Counted from the first letter of the stretch, positions 48,481 to 58,903 are shown. The stretch: 64,000 nt of DNA from Paenibacillus plantiphilus (GCF_927798095.1 NZ_CAKMMF010000020.1:1-64000); one strand, 5' to 3'. Notes: generated by a model not told the origin, from the letters alone. A program made the numbers and translations.

Positions 48481-49221
48481 ATGACAGGTCAACCCAATAG
48501 CGCGGATGCAGTTGTTGTATTCGAAGGAGTGGGAAAGAAATTTATCGGCCGTACAGCGGTCAGCAATATGAGCTTCACAATTCCGAAGGGGCAGATTATC
48601 GGTGTAATTGGAATTAACGGGAGCGGAAAGTCAACCGTTCTGAAGCTGATGGCAGGCCTGCAGAAGCCGTCTGGGGGGCGGGTGCTCGTCAATGGACAGA
48701 CGGCTAATCGCCTAAGCTGCAGAGATGTAGCCTTTCTACCGGAGCAGGATGTGTTCTATTCGGCGCATACGGTGAGAAGGACGCTTGATTTCTACAGGGT
48801 TATGTTCCAGGACTTCAACATTGCAAAAGCGCTCAGCATCGCGGAATCCTTCGAGCTGGATCTGGACCAGAGGATCGCCAAGCTGTCCAAGGGAAATCGC
48901 GCGCGTCTAAAAATCGTGCTCGCATTATCTCGACAGACACCCTTGGTTGTGATGGATGAGCCGCTGTCCGGTCTTGATCCGCTGGTGCGTGAGTCGATTA
49001 TCAAGAGCCTGATTGCGAATGTGGATATGGAGCGCCAAACGTTGGTTATGAGCACGCATGAGGTAGGAGAGATCGAGCCGCTGCTGGATAAAGTGATGCT
49101 GATTCATGAGGGCGAGGTGCGTGGCTATGAGGCGGTTGAAGATATCCAATCGGAGTACGGGATTGGCCTTGTCAGCTGGATGAGAGAGCTAAGTGGTGAG
49201 CGCCGCCGAGATGGTATATGA
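48481..49221 (+). CDS. ABC transporter ATP-binding protein (YtrB-like)
   Basis: 246 residues. Walker A GINGSGKST, signature LSKGNRARL, Walker B LVVMDEPLSGLDP and H-loop MSTHEVGE. The LSKGNR signature variant is usual for YtrB-like ATPases. Works with the membrane protein encoded at 47308. The C-terminal 30 residues extend beyond the core. GAGGAGGC ribosome-binding site. Confidence 0.92.
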   Translation: MTGQPNSADAVVVFEGVGKKFIGRTAVSNMSFTIPKGQIIGVIGINGSGKSTVLKLMAGLQKPSGGRVLVNGQTANRLSCRDVAFLPEQDVFYSAHTVRRTLDFYRVMFQDFNIAKALSIAESFELDLDQRIAKLSKGNRARLKIVLALSRQTPLVVMDEPLSGLDPLVRESIIKSLIANVDMERQTLVMSTHEVGEIEPLLDKVMLIHEGEVRGYEAVEDIQSEYGIGLVSWMRELSGERRRDGI

Positions 49222-49251
49222 TAGAGGGTAAAGAACACGGGAAACAGGTGT

Positions 49252-49890
49252 ATGCCAGCTATGAGTATTTCGGATCTATTATCTTATATGACAGAAGACA
49301 ATCTGAAGCAGTTGTTGGAGCAGTATCGTTCTTTTGGTCCTCTGCCGGGTGTTCTTCTGACCTTTATGAAGTCGTTTGTTCCACCACTGCCTACGATTGT
49401 CATTGTAGGTGTGAATGCAGCTGTATACGGATTATGGCTCGGATTTCTCTACTCCTGGATCGGCATGGTGTGCGGCTGCATGGTCACTTTCCTGATTGTG
49501 CGCCGTGTATCCGGACATCCCTTCCTGGAGCGATGGGCACAGAAGCCCAAGGTGCAGAAGAGCATGGTATGGGTTCGCCGCAATGCGTTCAGCTATGTGT
49601 TTCTGCTCAGTATATTTCCGGTAGGTCCATTTGTCGTCATTAATATGGCTGCCGCACTCGCACGGATGCAGATTCGTTCCTTTCTGATTGCGATCCTGTT
49701 CGGCAAGGCGATAATGGTTCTGTCTGTATCCTTCATAGGACATGATCTTGCCCGATTCATCCATCGTCCAATCGAGCTTGTCTATGTTCTGCTCTTCGTC
49801 GGCATATCGCTGTGGATCAGCAAGCGAATAGAAACGCGGTTTACAAGGGCAGGCGGCGAGTTGGAACAAGCAAGCGGGCTGGATAAGTAA
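49252..49890 (+). CDS. TVP38/TMEM64 (VTT-domain) membrane protein
   Basis: 212 residues with about five helices. PPLPTIVIVGVNAAVYG, the GCMVTFLIVRRVSGHPFLER stretch and FPVGPFVVINMAAALARM fit the VTT/DedA-like family of lipid scramblase-related proteins. ATG 49252 or 49261 could be the start. It follows the ABC operon by 30 bp with an unclear ribosome-binding site. Confidence 0.85.
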   Translation: MPAMSISDLLSYMTEDNLKQLLEQYRSFGPLPGVLLTFMKSFVPPLPTIVIVGVNAAVYGLWLGFLYSWIGMVCGCMVTFLIVRRVSGHPFLERWAQKPKVQKSMVWVRRNAFSYVFLLSIFPVGPFVVINMAAALARMQIRSFLIAILFGKAIMVLSVSFIGHDLARFIHRPIELVYVLLFVGISLWISKRIETRFTRAGGELEQASGLDK

Positions 49891-49931
49891 AAGCAAATGC
49901 TGAAGGTTTGGTTGAAGAGGTATCCGCTAGG

Positions 49932-50095
49932 GGTGAAAAGAGGCGGCGTTACAGTGAAGCATTTAAGGAGCAGACAGTAGGGGACATTCAGAAGCAAACG
50001 AAACCAATACCTCAAATCGAAACCAATACCTCAAATTAGTGAAGAGTTAAACATCCCGGCAGGTGTGCGCATATTAATCGAAGTATCGTGAGTTT
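49932..50095 (+). pseudogene. IS3-family OrfA remnant with a small internal duplication
   Basis: Translation gives RRRYSEAFKEQTVGDIQKQT, then KPIPQI, the start of an IS3-type helix-turn-helix protein. It is then broken by a tandem duplication of about 18 bp around AAACCAATACCTCAAAT, and continues in another frame as SEELNIPAG. No transposase core follows. A short decayed scar. Confidence 0.6.
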
Positions 50096-50129
50096 GGCAA
50101 TGAGCCGCTTGTTGAATCAAAATTAACAC

Positions 50130-50395
50130 AACAGAGTCAAACACAAATCTGCCGCTGTAAGGCTCAAAACCCGTCTTACAGCGCGGAAAAACGAAGCCAG
50201 ATGCGCCGTAAGCGTGAAAAAGCATCTTACAGATGCAACGGGGCGTAGAAACTGCAAAGTCTGCCGTTTGAGAAGCGGAAATTCCGTCTTACAGCGCGGA
50301 AAAACGAAGCCAGGTGCGCCGTAAGCGTGAAAAAGCGTCTTGCAGATGCAGCGGGGCGTAGAAACTGCAAAGTCTGCCGTTTGAGACGGCATAGT
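50130..50395. repeat. Two 113-bp repeat units, CTTACAG family
   Basis: CTTACAGCGCGGAAAAACGA occurs at 50175 and 50288, exactly 113 bp apart, and the flanking sequence repeats with few changes. Aligned to the reverse complement of the 28978-29550 units, the blocks TTACAGCGCG, GTAA-GC-TGAAAAA, CTTACAG and GAAATTC-GT coincide in order, so both belong to one family of the same unit length. The 800-bp gap 49891-50694 otherwise holds only the IS remnant and hairpins. Confidence 0.85.
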
Positions 50396-50583
50396 CTACC
50401 TGCCGCTGCCGAAAATTCCTTTGCATGAGAGGTGATTTTCGGGTTGTTGGGACGGCGGCAAGTTTGGAGCAGTGCATCCTGTGGGGAAGTGCCCCGCAGA
50501 CTTGCTGCACAGGCTGATTGCTGCGGGAGCAGCTTCAACTGACATACGTCGTCATGTCGGGGGTTGTGCGCAAGCTCTGTACG

Positions 50584-50678
50584 AAAGAATCCTCCAGTTC
50601 CACTTCGCAGTGGTTCTGGAGGATTCTTTGTTTGTACATGGTCTTACTCATTCGGTGCTGCCCTTCAGGGGCAGCACC
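50584..50678. terminator. Two hairpin terminators downstream of the amylase gene
   Basis: 50584-50629: AAAGAATCCTCCAG / CTGGAGGATTCTTT. 50654-50678: GGTGCTGCCC / GGGCAGCACC with a 4-5 base loop, next to the amylase stop codon. The first is flanked by A/T runs for both directions. Together they end the 8.1-kb amylase transcript. Confidence 0.85.
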
Positions 50679-50694
50679 TTTGTTCCCTTATTGC

Positions 50695-53600
50695 TTATTT
50701 GCCGATGCGAGCGAAGGCTGTTGTCAACAAGTCAACATCGCCCCACTCTTTAGGTGAGTTGGACTCGCTTACGCCCGGTGTATCGGTTGTAGCAGGATCA
50801 TTCGGAATCGTATCTACCGGCGAGAACTCGCCTTGGTGAAGCTTCACTCCAATACCTGAACCTTCAATGTTCGGATTGCCGATTGCGCTCAGTGGAATCT
50901 TCGCCTCGTAGAACGTGTCACGATTCACATCATGACCGAGTGCCTTGAAGTCCACCAGTTTGCTGGCATCCGCTGCATCGTCTACATCCTTCACTCCCCA
51001 GAGCTTCGTATAGCCTGCACCTTTGGCAAACTTCACCGTAATGCCTGCAGCAGTGCCTGTTTTGTAATTCACTCCAGCATCGTCAACGGGGAATACGCCG
51101 TTGACTGCTTTGGAGATGTAACCGGAATGGAACATGTTCGATGCGATGTTGAACTGGTAATCAGGCAGATTCGCACCGCCCCAGATTGGCTGGAGACCGT
51201 TCTTCTTCCACATGTCCAGTGGTGCGCCTGCGCCAGCAATCGTATCGATGGCGATCGTTTGCGGCATATCCATGGAACGGATTGGCGTACCGCCTGCAGA
51301 ACCGGCATTCGCCGGGTCCACAATGTCCGTTACATCTACATACTGCCAAGCAAGGTACAGGTATTCATTGTCCCATGCTGCCCACAGATGGGACAGATCC
51401 ATTGGTGATTCGTGCAGCGTCCAGTTGCTGCCGAGTGTACGCGGATCGTCGCCAGCCATATCGATGGCGATCAGCATATCGTCGGTCCATTGACCACCGT
51501 TCACGCCATCGATTGTAATGGGCGTCGCTACACGCTTGCCGAACGATGGGTTGGTGGAATACGGCTTGTCGCCACCTGGGATAATGATCGTTCCCTTCAA
51601 CGTCACAACGGCAACAGCTGCGCTTGCTGCGGAGAAGTTATTCGCCGCATCGAATGCTTTCACGCTGTAGTCGTACGATGTTTCTTCCGTCAAGCCGGTA
51701 TCTGTGAAGCTCGTCGTTGCGGACGTGCCGACTTTAACGCCATTGCGCAGGATGTCATAGCCTGTTACGCCCACATTGTCTGTGGAAGCTGTCCACGACA
51801 GGCTTACCGTTGTATCGGTTTTGCCCGTGGATGCAAGACCTGCAGGCACACTTGGCGCTTGCGTGTCGACACCATTATTCGTGACCACCGTTACTTCGTT
51901 GCTGGCACCTGAAAGGTTGCCAGCAGCGTCGTAAGCTTTAACGGTGTACTTATATGAAGTTGCTGCTGTAAGTCCTGTATCTGTGAAGCTCGTTGTTGCG
52001 GACGTGCCGACTTTGGTTCCATTGCGATAAATTTCATACCCATCTACGCCTACATTATCGGTTGAGGCTGTCCAAGACAGGGCAACCGTCTTGTCGGTTT
52101 TGCCGGTCGATGCAAGGCTCGCCGGTGCTGTAGGCGCTTGAGTATCATCGTCCCCTTGAACCGAGAATTTCATATCATCGACAATCAAGACTCCTGCGCC
52201 ACTCGCCCCAGTGCTGCGAATGATCGCATATACTCTTGCTCTCGTTGCTGCTGCTGGAGTTTGGCCACTCAAGTTCAGCGCAACATAACCATTCGTTACT
52301 GTACTTTGATCAACCTTCGCATATCCGACAATTGTGTTGCTTGCATTGTAGAAGTCAACGTACAGCTGAACGCGTGCATTGGTCAGGCTGAGAACATTGA
52401 ACTGGCCGCTTGCGGTATACGGCTTGTTGCCTTCAACCGGAACGTACTGGGACAGCTTCGATGTACTTCCGCTTGCCATGCCGGAGCCCGTCAGCTTCTG
52501 TGCCTTGCTTCCAGAAGCAACTGGCGTGGTTACCACGTCGAAGGTGGACGTAACGCCTGCAGTTACAGATTTAGCCCAGCTGTTCGCTATGCCTGTCGTT
52601 CCCGTGTAGGTTTCAAAGCCTGGATTGACAAGCAGGTTGCTGCTTGCAACGTTCTGTGTCGTTGCGCTGAATGCTGCGCTTGGATCGGACACATTGCCCG
52701 CTGCATCCTTCGCTTTTACTGTAAAGCTGTACGCCGTGTTTGGCGTCAAGCCCGTCACGTTGTAGCTGGTAGCTGTTCCAGCTGCGCTGCCAGCCAGTAC
52801 GCTGCCATTGTAGATGTCGTAGCCCGTTACACCTACGTTATCCGTCGAAGCGGTCCAGGACAGGGCAACGGAGGTCGTTGCCGCTGTACCCGTTACGTTC
52901 GTTGGCGCGGATGGCTTGAGCGTATCCACATCGCTTGGTACTGCAATCGTAACTTCATTGCTGTAGCCGGAGAAGTTATTCGCTGCATCTTTCGCGCGAA
53001 CCTGGTATTTGTACGTCGTACCAGCCGCTACTGTGCTATCGATGTAGGTGGTTGCATTCACCGTAAATGTCTCCGTGCTTGTGCCTGCCTTACGTGTAAT
53101 TTCATAGCCGGTTACGCCAATGTTGTCCGTCGAAGCGCTCCAAGACAGTGTAACGGTCTTCGGAGTGCCTGTGCTGAGGTTGCCAGCCAGATTAGCGGGG
53201 GTGGAAGGAGCAATTGTATCGACTCCTGTCGGTTTCTCCCCAGGCTTCACTTGACCTGCCCCCCCATTGGTGCTAGGAATGTACGTGCTGTCGCCTACTG
53301 GGAAGAAGTAGTTCTTCTGGCCATTGCTATCCCATACGTTGCTGCCGTTGTTGAAGCAAGCTTCCAGACGGGTAGCCGTGCCGATGTCGATTGTCATTTT
53401 TTTGTAGCCAGGGTTGAGCGGATCATTCTCCATCTTCACGCCTGGAACAGCTGTCCAAGTGCCACCCTCTGCGCGATAGTGGATATTGACATTCGTCCAG
53501 CCCTCTTTGTAATAGACCGTTACTTTGTTGCCTGGCTGTGGAGCATCCGGTTTACCCGGGATGACCACGCCATCCTTATACGTATTATCGCCTTTGTTGA

Positions 53601-56600
53601 AGAAGTAGTTCTTCTGGCCATTGCTGTCCCATTGTCCGCTGCCGTTGTTGAATGCAGCTTCAACGCGAGTAGCTGTGCTCGTTCCAAGATCGATCGTGTA
53701 CTTGGCATAGCCCGGAATCTCGGACTCAACCATCTTCACGCCTGGTACAGCGGTCCACGTACCACCCTCTGGACGATAGTGGATATATGGTGTTGCAAAG
53801 CCTTTTTTGTAGTAAACCGTAACCGAGTTGCTTGTGTTTCCAGGATCAGTTGTTACGCTCACTGCATCGCTTGGATCGGATTCCCCTCCAACCTGACTGC
53901 GTGCGATAACCATGTATGTGTATGCGGTTGCACCTGTCAAGCCTGTATCCGTGAAGGATGTTGTCGTTGCCGTGCCAACCTTGCTGCCATTGCGATAGAC
54001 ATCGTAGCCTGCAATGCCGGAAGCATCTGTGGATGCGCCCCAAGTCAAGGATACGGTCTTGTCTGTCTTCGCCGATGAAGCCAGATTCGTCGGCTTCGTC
54101 GGCTTCGTCGTACCAGCCGGGTTCGTCGTTACGCTAATGACGTTGCTCGGATCGGAGCTGGCGCCCGATTGGCTCTTGGCGATCACTTTGTACGAATACG
54201 CCGTTGCTGCCGTCAGACCCATATCGGTATACGTCGTTGCCGCTGTCGTTCCAACCTTCGCATTGTTGCGGTACACATCGTATCCCGCAATACCCGTGCT
54301 CACGGATGCTGTCCAAGTCAGCGTTACCGTTTTATCTGTTTTAGCCGATGAAGCCAGATTCGTTGGTGGTTCCAGCTTGCGTGGATCTGTATCATACCAA
54401 GTTGTTCCGTCATACCAGCCTGTTGCTATTCTTGCGAAGCCAGGCTGACCTTGGCCAGGAAGCTGTTTGCCCGTGTTGTCTTTGAAAATCATCGTTGCTT
54501 TCTCAGCGGTGTCGAAGCTGTACACATACCAGCCGTCGCCAGCGTCTGTCATAGCAGGAGCTGTCGCCCATGTAGGCTCATTCGTTTGCTTAGGCGCTGT
54601 TTCATAGAAGTACAGCGCCGGTGCTCCCCAGCCTGCTGGCTTCTTGAAGTAAATATCGAGCTTGGCGTTCGGATCGCCCTTCGTAAAGGTGTACGACCCT
54701 GTGCCTTCGCCGTTCTCATTGACCGCATACATCTTCAACGTTTTCGTCTCATCGATAGCCATGCCTGCGCCAATCGTGATCGTTGTGCCGTTCGTGAATG
54801 CAATGCCGTTCACTGGATCGCTGCCATCCAGCGTGTATTTGCCGCTATCCGCATTTTTCACCGAAAGGGTAACGGTTGTTGTTTCTGTCTTGAACTTGCC
54901 GCCTGCCGGAGATGCCGTCAGAACCGGGAATTTCTTGTTCGCGCCCACATTCTCGATCAGAATAACGCCATTCGCGCCAGCCGTAAATTTCGCTTTGCCG
55001 CCGCTGACTACGACTTCATTCTTCGTGTAAGCATCGCGTACTGTCGTGCCGTCTGGGAAAATGTTGCCCACGTTCACATCGACAGAGCCCGAAGCGCCTA
55101 CGGCCACAACAACCTTATCCAGAATATCGCCTTGCTCATACGTACGGGAGAACGTATAAGGAGTGTCTGCGATTTTGGCGTGTTGACCTGCGCCAATCGC
55201 GATGTGATTGTTTCTGAATTGGCCAATCTTCTGCCAGTGGCTCTGAACCGCTGTATTCACGCTGCCCCAGTTCATGTCTGAACGTGAACCCATATCCGGG
55301 TCAGAACCGTTCTCGCCCTCTGGTCTAGCCGTTTCATCACCGTAGAACGTTTGCACCGCGCCAGGGAGAAGCAGCATCGCTGTTCCTGCTTGGATCAGAT
55401 TACTACGCGGGTATAGTCTCTTATCATGTGAAGAGATGTAGCTCAGCATGTTGTAGTTCGCTGCGCTGCCGTTAAACTCGGTGGCATAACCCGAGAACAG
55501 CGATTCCAGGTTATTGTAATCTTTTCCTTGAAACTCGAAGTTGATTAGAGAATCAAACCCATTATCGAAATAATTGCCGTCTCTGCCGAGACCTTTACCG
55601 AATACTTCACCCGTCATCCAGAAGTTGTCGTCCCAATCTGCTCCTGGCTTCGTAGGGTTGTTCTGTCTCCATTTCGCAAGTGCGCTGTTACTTGCCTGTT
55701 TCAGTGCAGCCCAGTTCGTAGCTTCGACATGCTTCGCAGTATCCGCACGGAATCCGTCGATACCGAATTCTTCAACCCATGAGGACAGCCATTTGATCAT
55801 GTAGTCTTTAGGCGCTACATTCATGTCTTTACGGTATTGCTTGGCAGCTGGAACGATCCAGTTGTCAAAGCCGCTTGTTTCTTTGCCGAATTTCGTTTTC
55901 AGAATTGGCGGCAATGCTGTAGGAGTCGTCGACTCGGTCTTGATGTCAGGCAAGAACCCGACGCAATTAGGGAGGTCGCCGCCGCTGCACTGATCATAGC
56001 CAGCGATGCCGTTCGGGCGAATCCAGTCTTTGCCCCACCAGGTTGCCCAAGCGGTTGCATTTTGCGTATTCATAATGTTGTTGTGCGAGTGCCAGTTCTG
56101 GCCGCCGCTCAGATTAGGCGTCCAGTTGCCGGCAAGTCCGCCGCGGTCGCCGTAGTTGTATTCCGCCATGTCGACGAGCGTCGGATACGCCACATGGTTC
56201 ATAACAACGTCAAGGACAACGCGGATGCCTTTGGTATGTGCGAGATCAACGAACTCGCGCATTTCATCGATGGTTCCGATGCTCTTGTCCATCGCAGTGA
56301 AATCAAGCGCATAGTAGCCATGGTAGCCGTAGTGGGCGAAGTCGCCTTCTTTACCGCCTACCCAGCCGTGCATTTGCTCCCATGGAGCTGTAATCCAGAT
56401 GGCATTGGTTCCAAGGTCGGTGAAGTAGCCTTCCTGGAGCTTCTGTGTCAATCCTTTAATATCGCCGCCATGGAAGGTAGCGATACTCTTGCCGCCTGCA
56501 TCGACCTTCGGTCTGCCATAGGCGCCGTCATTGCTCGTATTGCCGTTTAAGAAACGGTCGGTCATAACGAAATACACGTTTGCATTATCCCAGCTGAAGG

Positions 56601-58797
56601 GGATTCCTGCTTGCTGCTGTCCGCCGTTGCCGATCTTGACCGTCGCCGGAGCGCTTGGGCCTGACTTCTGGCCGATTGTATCGACAGCTCTGACCGTATA
56701 GGTATAGGTATTGTTATTCGCTATAGTCGTATCCGAGTAGGAGGTTCCTGTCGGCTGGCCTTTGAGAGCGCCGTCGCGGTACACCTCATATTTCACAACG
56801 CCTTTGTCATCTGTAGAAGCATTCCATGTCAGGTTGACAGTTGTTGTGCCCACAGCGGTTCCTTGTAGATTCGTTGGCGCTGTAGGAGGCTGATCCGTTC
56901 CGGTTCCCCCAACAGGCACGTTGACCGGCGTGCTTGCGCCCGATCTCTGTCCGATGGTGTCTACTGCTTTAATGGTGTAGGAGTAAGTCTGGTTGGCTGA
57001 TATCGAGTTGTCTGTGTAGGAGGTGGTAGTTGACTCGCCTTTAAGTGTGCCGTCACGGTAAATCTCGTATTTCACGACACCTTTGTCATCTGAGGATGCA
57101 TTCCAAGTGAGGTTAACAGCAGTTGTTCCAGATGCGGTTCCTTGTACATTCGTCGGCGCAGTCGGCGGCTGATCGACAGGCGTCTGGACATCAGGAACCC
57201 AGATCGATACTGAGCCGTCCTTAACCTTGAATGTGCCGCTGCCATTGGAGCCGATCGTTACTTTATCCGTGAAGTTGCCCGTTATATCCTTCCATTGCTC
57301 GCCGGCATGGCTTGTGCCGACATTCATCGTCTTGGAGCCGCCCGTACGATCAGTCATTACCGTCGCTAAGCCGGAGCCTGGCTTGGATGCCACGCCTTCA
57401 CGCGTCCAGCCGATCAGATCATCGCTATCCAGATAGTCGTTCTGCTTGCCGTAAGCGTGGTCCTTGCGCGCTTTAAGAATCGGATCAAGCTTGTTCTTGA
57501 GTGAAGCTTGTTTTCTTCCATGCTCGCCGGTGGTACCGTAGTAATCGCCGTAGAATACAGCAGGGTAGCCTTGCTCGCGAGTCAGAATATAGGAATAAGC
57601 AAGCGGCTTGAACCAGTCAAGCACTGGGTCGCCATGCGGGTGCTCGCGGTCGATCTGTGTATCATGATTCTCAACGAAAGTCATCGCATGTACGGGATCG
57701 CTTCCCACCATTGTACCGCTGGACAGGTTGCGCATGCTGAAGTTTCCGCTGGCACTCGAAGCCGATGCGAAATTGTTGCGAAGCGGGAAGTCGAACATCG
57801 ACATATTGCTGCCTACTGCCTGCATGTAAGTTCCCATTTTATCCAAACCGCTGAGATATTCGCCGACCATGAATAAGTTTTTGCCTGTCTTCGTACGTGT
57901 TTCGTTAACGAAGTCCTTCATGAAGCTGAATTTGATGTGCTTGATTGCATCCAGCCGGAAGCCGTCAAGATCAAGCTCATTGACGTACCAAACGCCCCAT
58001 TTCTTAATTTCCGCGACAACATCAGGGTGATCATAATCGATATCAAGACCCATCAGATAGTCGTAGTTTCCTCTCTCACCATCTACTGGATTATCCCAGC
58101 CCTTCGGTCCTTCGGAGAAACGGAAAATTCGTTCATAATAATCTACTCCGTCAAAATGGCTCTTGTTCCACTTGAACGTGGAGTAGGCGTTGTTGCGGCC
58201 GGGATAATTAAAGATCGTATGGGCCGCACGCGTGAACTCGCCGGAAATGGCTTGATTGCGGTTATACTTGTCAACCTCGATTACCTTAACATCCTCACTT
58301 GCTTCGCCGCCCATGAAGTGGTTGACGACGACATCGGCATAGACTTGAATGTTATTGCTGTGCAGCTTGGTAATCGCTTGCTTCAGCTCGCCTTTCGTAC
58401 CGTATTTGGTCCGTACTGCACCCTTCTGGTTGAATTCACCCAGATCATACAAATCATAGACACCGTATCCGACATCGTTAATACCGGAATTTCCTTTGTA
58501 AGCTGGCGGAATCCACACACTGGTAATTCCAAGCTCCTTCAGGTGATCGGCATCATTGCCCATATTCGTCCAGTGATTGCCTGTTGTAGGTTGCGTCCAC
58601 TCGAAATACTGCATCATTGTGCCGTTAATGGGGACCTCAGCTGGAGGCTCACCGGCAGGTGTTGCTGTCGGCGCGGCGGCAGACGCTTCACCGGAAGCTG
58701 CTTCTGCTCTATTATCAGGGGCGCCAATTGCAACGCCCCATAGCATTGAGCAGACAATCATCAGGCTTAAAATAATTCTGGTACTCCTCTTCAACAT
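50695..58797 (-). CDS. Giant secreted dual-catalytic alpha-amylase (GH13_5 + GH13_19) with starch-binding modules
   Basis: 2700 residues, exported by a signal peptide (cut near AEA, residue 33). Module order: GH13_5 liquefying alpha-amylase about 55-535 (Asp283, Glu313, Asp379); FN3 545-628 and 640-722; MalS-like GH13_19 about 735-1290 (Asp1019, Glu1064, Asp1125); a chitobiase-C-like domain 1290-1375; CBM26 1378-1470; FN3 x2; CBM25 x2 (1657-1745, 1756-1842); FN3 x2; a jelly-roll carbohydrate-binding module 2052-2215; FN3 x2; a C-terminal DOMON/CBM9-like domain 2410-2700. Catalytic triads of both enzymes look intact. There is no sortase, S-layer or membrane anchor. A ribosome-binding site TTTAGGAGGAAC precedes the ATG. 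A cre box upstream predicts glucose repression. Residue numbers are from hand counting. Confidence 0.95.
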   Translation of the reverse strand: MLKRSTRIILSLMIVCSMLWGVAIGAPDNRAEAASGEASAAAPTATPAGEPPAEVPINGTMMQYFEWTQPTTGNHWTNMGNDADHLKELGITSVWIPPAYKGNSGINDVGYGVYDLYDLGEFNQKGAVRTKYGTKGELKQAITKLHSNNIQVYADVVVNHFMGGEASEDVKVIEVDKYNRNQAISGEFTRAAHTIFNYPGRNNAYSTFKWNKSHFDGVDYYERIFRFSEGPKGWDNPVDGERGNYDYLMGLDIDYDHPDVVAEIKKWGVWYVNELDLDGFRLDAIKHIKFSFMKDFVNETRTKTGKNLFMVGEYLSGLDKMGTYMQAVGSNMSMFDFPLRNNFASASSASGNFSMRNLSSGTMVGSDPVHAMTFVENHDTQIDREHPHGDPVLDWFKPLAYSYILTREQGYPAVFYGDYYGTTGEHGRKQASLKNKLDPILKARKDHAYGKQNDYLDSDDLIGWTREGVASKPGSGLATVMTDRTGGSKTMNVGTSHAGEQWKDITGNFTDKVTIGSNGSGTFKVKDGSVSIWVPDVQTPVDQPPTAPTNVQGTASGTTAVNLTWNASSDDKGVVKYEIYRDGTLKGESTTTSYTDNSISANQTYSYTIKAVDTIGQRSGASTPVNVPVGGTGTDQPPTAPTNLQGTAVGTTTVNLTWNASTDDKGVVKYEVYRDGALKGQPTGTSYSDTTIANNNTYTYTVRAVDTIGQKSGPSAPATVKIGNGGQQQAGIPFSWDNANVYFVMTDRFLNGNTSNDGAYGRPKVDAGGKSIATFHGGDIKGLTQKLQEGYFTDLGTNAIWITAPWEQMHGWVGGKEGDFAHYGYHGYYALDFTAMDKSIGTIDEMREFVDLAHTKGIRVVLDVVMNHVAYPTLVDMAEYNYGDRGGLAGNWTPNLSGGQNWHSHNNIMNTQNATAWATWWGKDWIRPNGIAGYDQCSGGDLPNCVGFLPDIKTESTTPTALPPILKTKFGKETSGFDNWIVPAAKQYRKDMNVAPKDYMIKWLSSWVEEFGIDGFRADTAKHVEATNWAALKQASNSALAKWRQNNPTKPGADWDDNFWMTGEVFGKGLGRDGNYFDNGFDSLINFEFQGKDYNNLESLFSGYATEFNGSAANYNMLSYISSHDKRLYPRSNLIQAGTAMLLLPGAVQTFYGDETARPEGENGSDPDMGSRSDMNWGSVNTAVQSHWQKIGQFRNNHIAIGAGQHAKIADTPYTFSRTYEQGDILDKVVVAVGASGSVDVNVGNIFPDGTTVRDAYTKNEVVVSGGKAKFTAGANGVILIENVGANKKFPVLTASPAGGKFKTETTTVTLSVKNADSGKYTLDGSDPVNGIAFTNGTTITIGAGMAIDETKTLKMYAVNENGEGTGSYTFTKGDPNAKLDIYFKKPAGWGAPALYFYETAPKQTNEPTWATAPAMTDAGDGWYVYSFDTAEKATMIFKDNTGKQLPGQGQPGFARIATGWYDGTTWYDTDPRKLEPPTNLASSAKTDKTVTLTWTASVSTGIAGYDVYRNNAKVGTTAATTYTDMGLTAATAYSYKVIAKSQSGASSDPSNVISVTTNPAGTTKPTKPTNLASSAKTDKTVSLTWGASTDASGIAGYDVYRNGSKVGTATTTSFTDTGLTGATAYTYMVIARSQVGGESDPSDAVSVTTDPGNTSNSVTVYYKKGFATPYIHYRPEGGTWTAVPGVKMVESEIPGYAKYTIDLGTSTATRVEAAFNNGSGQWDSNGQKNYFFNKGDNTYKDGVVIPGKPDAPQPGNKVTVYYKEGWTNVNIHYRAEGGTWTAVPGVKMENDPLNPGYKKMTIDIGTATRLEACFNNGSNVWDSNGQKNYFFPVGDSTYIPSTNGGAGQVKPGEKPTGVDTIAPSTPANLAGNLSTGTPKTVTLSWSASTDNIGVTGYEITRKAGTSTETFTVNATTYIDSTVAAGTTYKYQVRAKDAANNFSGYSNEVTIAVPSDVDTLKPSAPTNVTGTAATTSVALSWTASTDNVGVTGYDIYNGSVLAGSAAGTATSYNVTGLTPNTAYSFTVKAKDAAGNVSDPSAAFSATTQNVASSNLLVNPGFETYTGTTGIANSWAKSVTAGVTSTFDVVTTPVASGSKAQKLTGSGMASGSTSKLSQYVPVEGNKPYTASGQFNVLSLTNARVQLYVDFYNASNTIVGYAKVDQSTVTNGYVALNLSGQTPAAATRARVYAIIRSTGASGAGVLIVDDMKFSVQGDDDTQAPTAPASLASTGKTDKTVALSWTASTDNVGVDGYEIYRNGTKVGTSATTSFTDTGLTAATSYKYTVKAYDAAGNLSGASNEVTVVTNNGVDTQAPSVPAGLASTGKTDTTVSLSWTASTDNVGVTGYDILRNGVKVGTSATTSFTDTGLTEETSYDYSVKAFDAANNFSAASAAVAVVTLKGTIIIPGGDKPYSTNPSFGKRVATPITIDGVNGGQWTDDMLIAIDMAGDDPRTLGSNWTLHESPMDLSHLWAAWDNEYLYLAWQYVDVTDIVDPANAGSAGGTPIRSMDMPQTIAIDTIAGAGAPLDMWKKNGLQPIWGGANLPDYQFNIASNMFHSGYISKAVNGVFPVDDAGVNYKTGTAAGITVKFAKGAGYTKLWGVKDVDDAADASKLVDFKALGHDVNRDTFYEAKIPLSAIGNPNIEGSGIGVKLHQGEFSPVDTIPNDPATTDTPGVSESNSPKEWGDVDLLTTAFARIGK

Positions 58798-58903
58798 GTA
58801 ACTTGTTCCTCCTAAAGTTTACGTATTCTGAAACTAAGGCGGGGCTCTTTCGCCCGGTCATGTTGTCAAGATATCGCTGTACCGGTACATCCTCCTTTCA
58901 ATG

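Noticed and set aside
52138-54078. 646-codon open frame on the plus strand
   Set aside because: Antisense to the FN3/CBM part of the amylase gene; Cys/Arg-rich, low-plausibility protein produced by repetitive codon use on the other strand.
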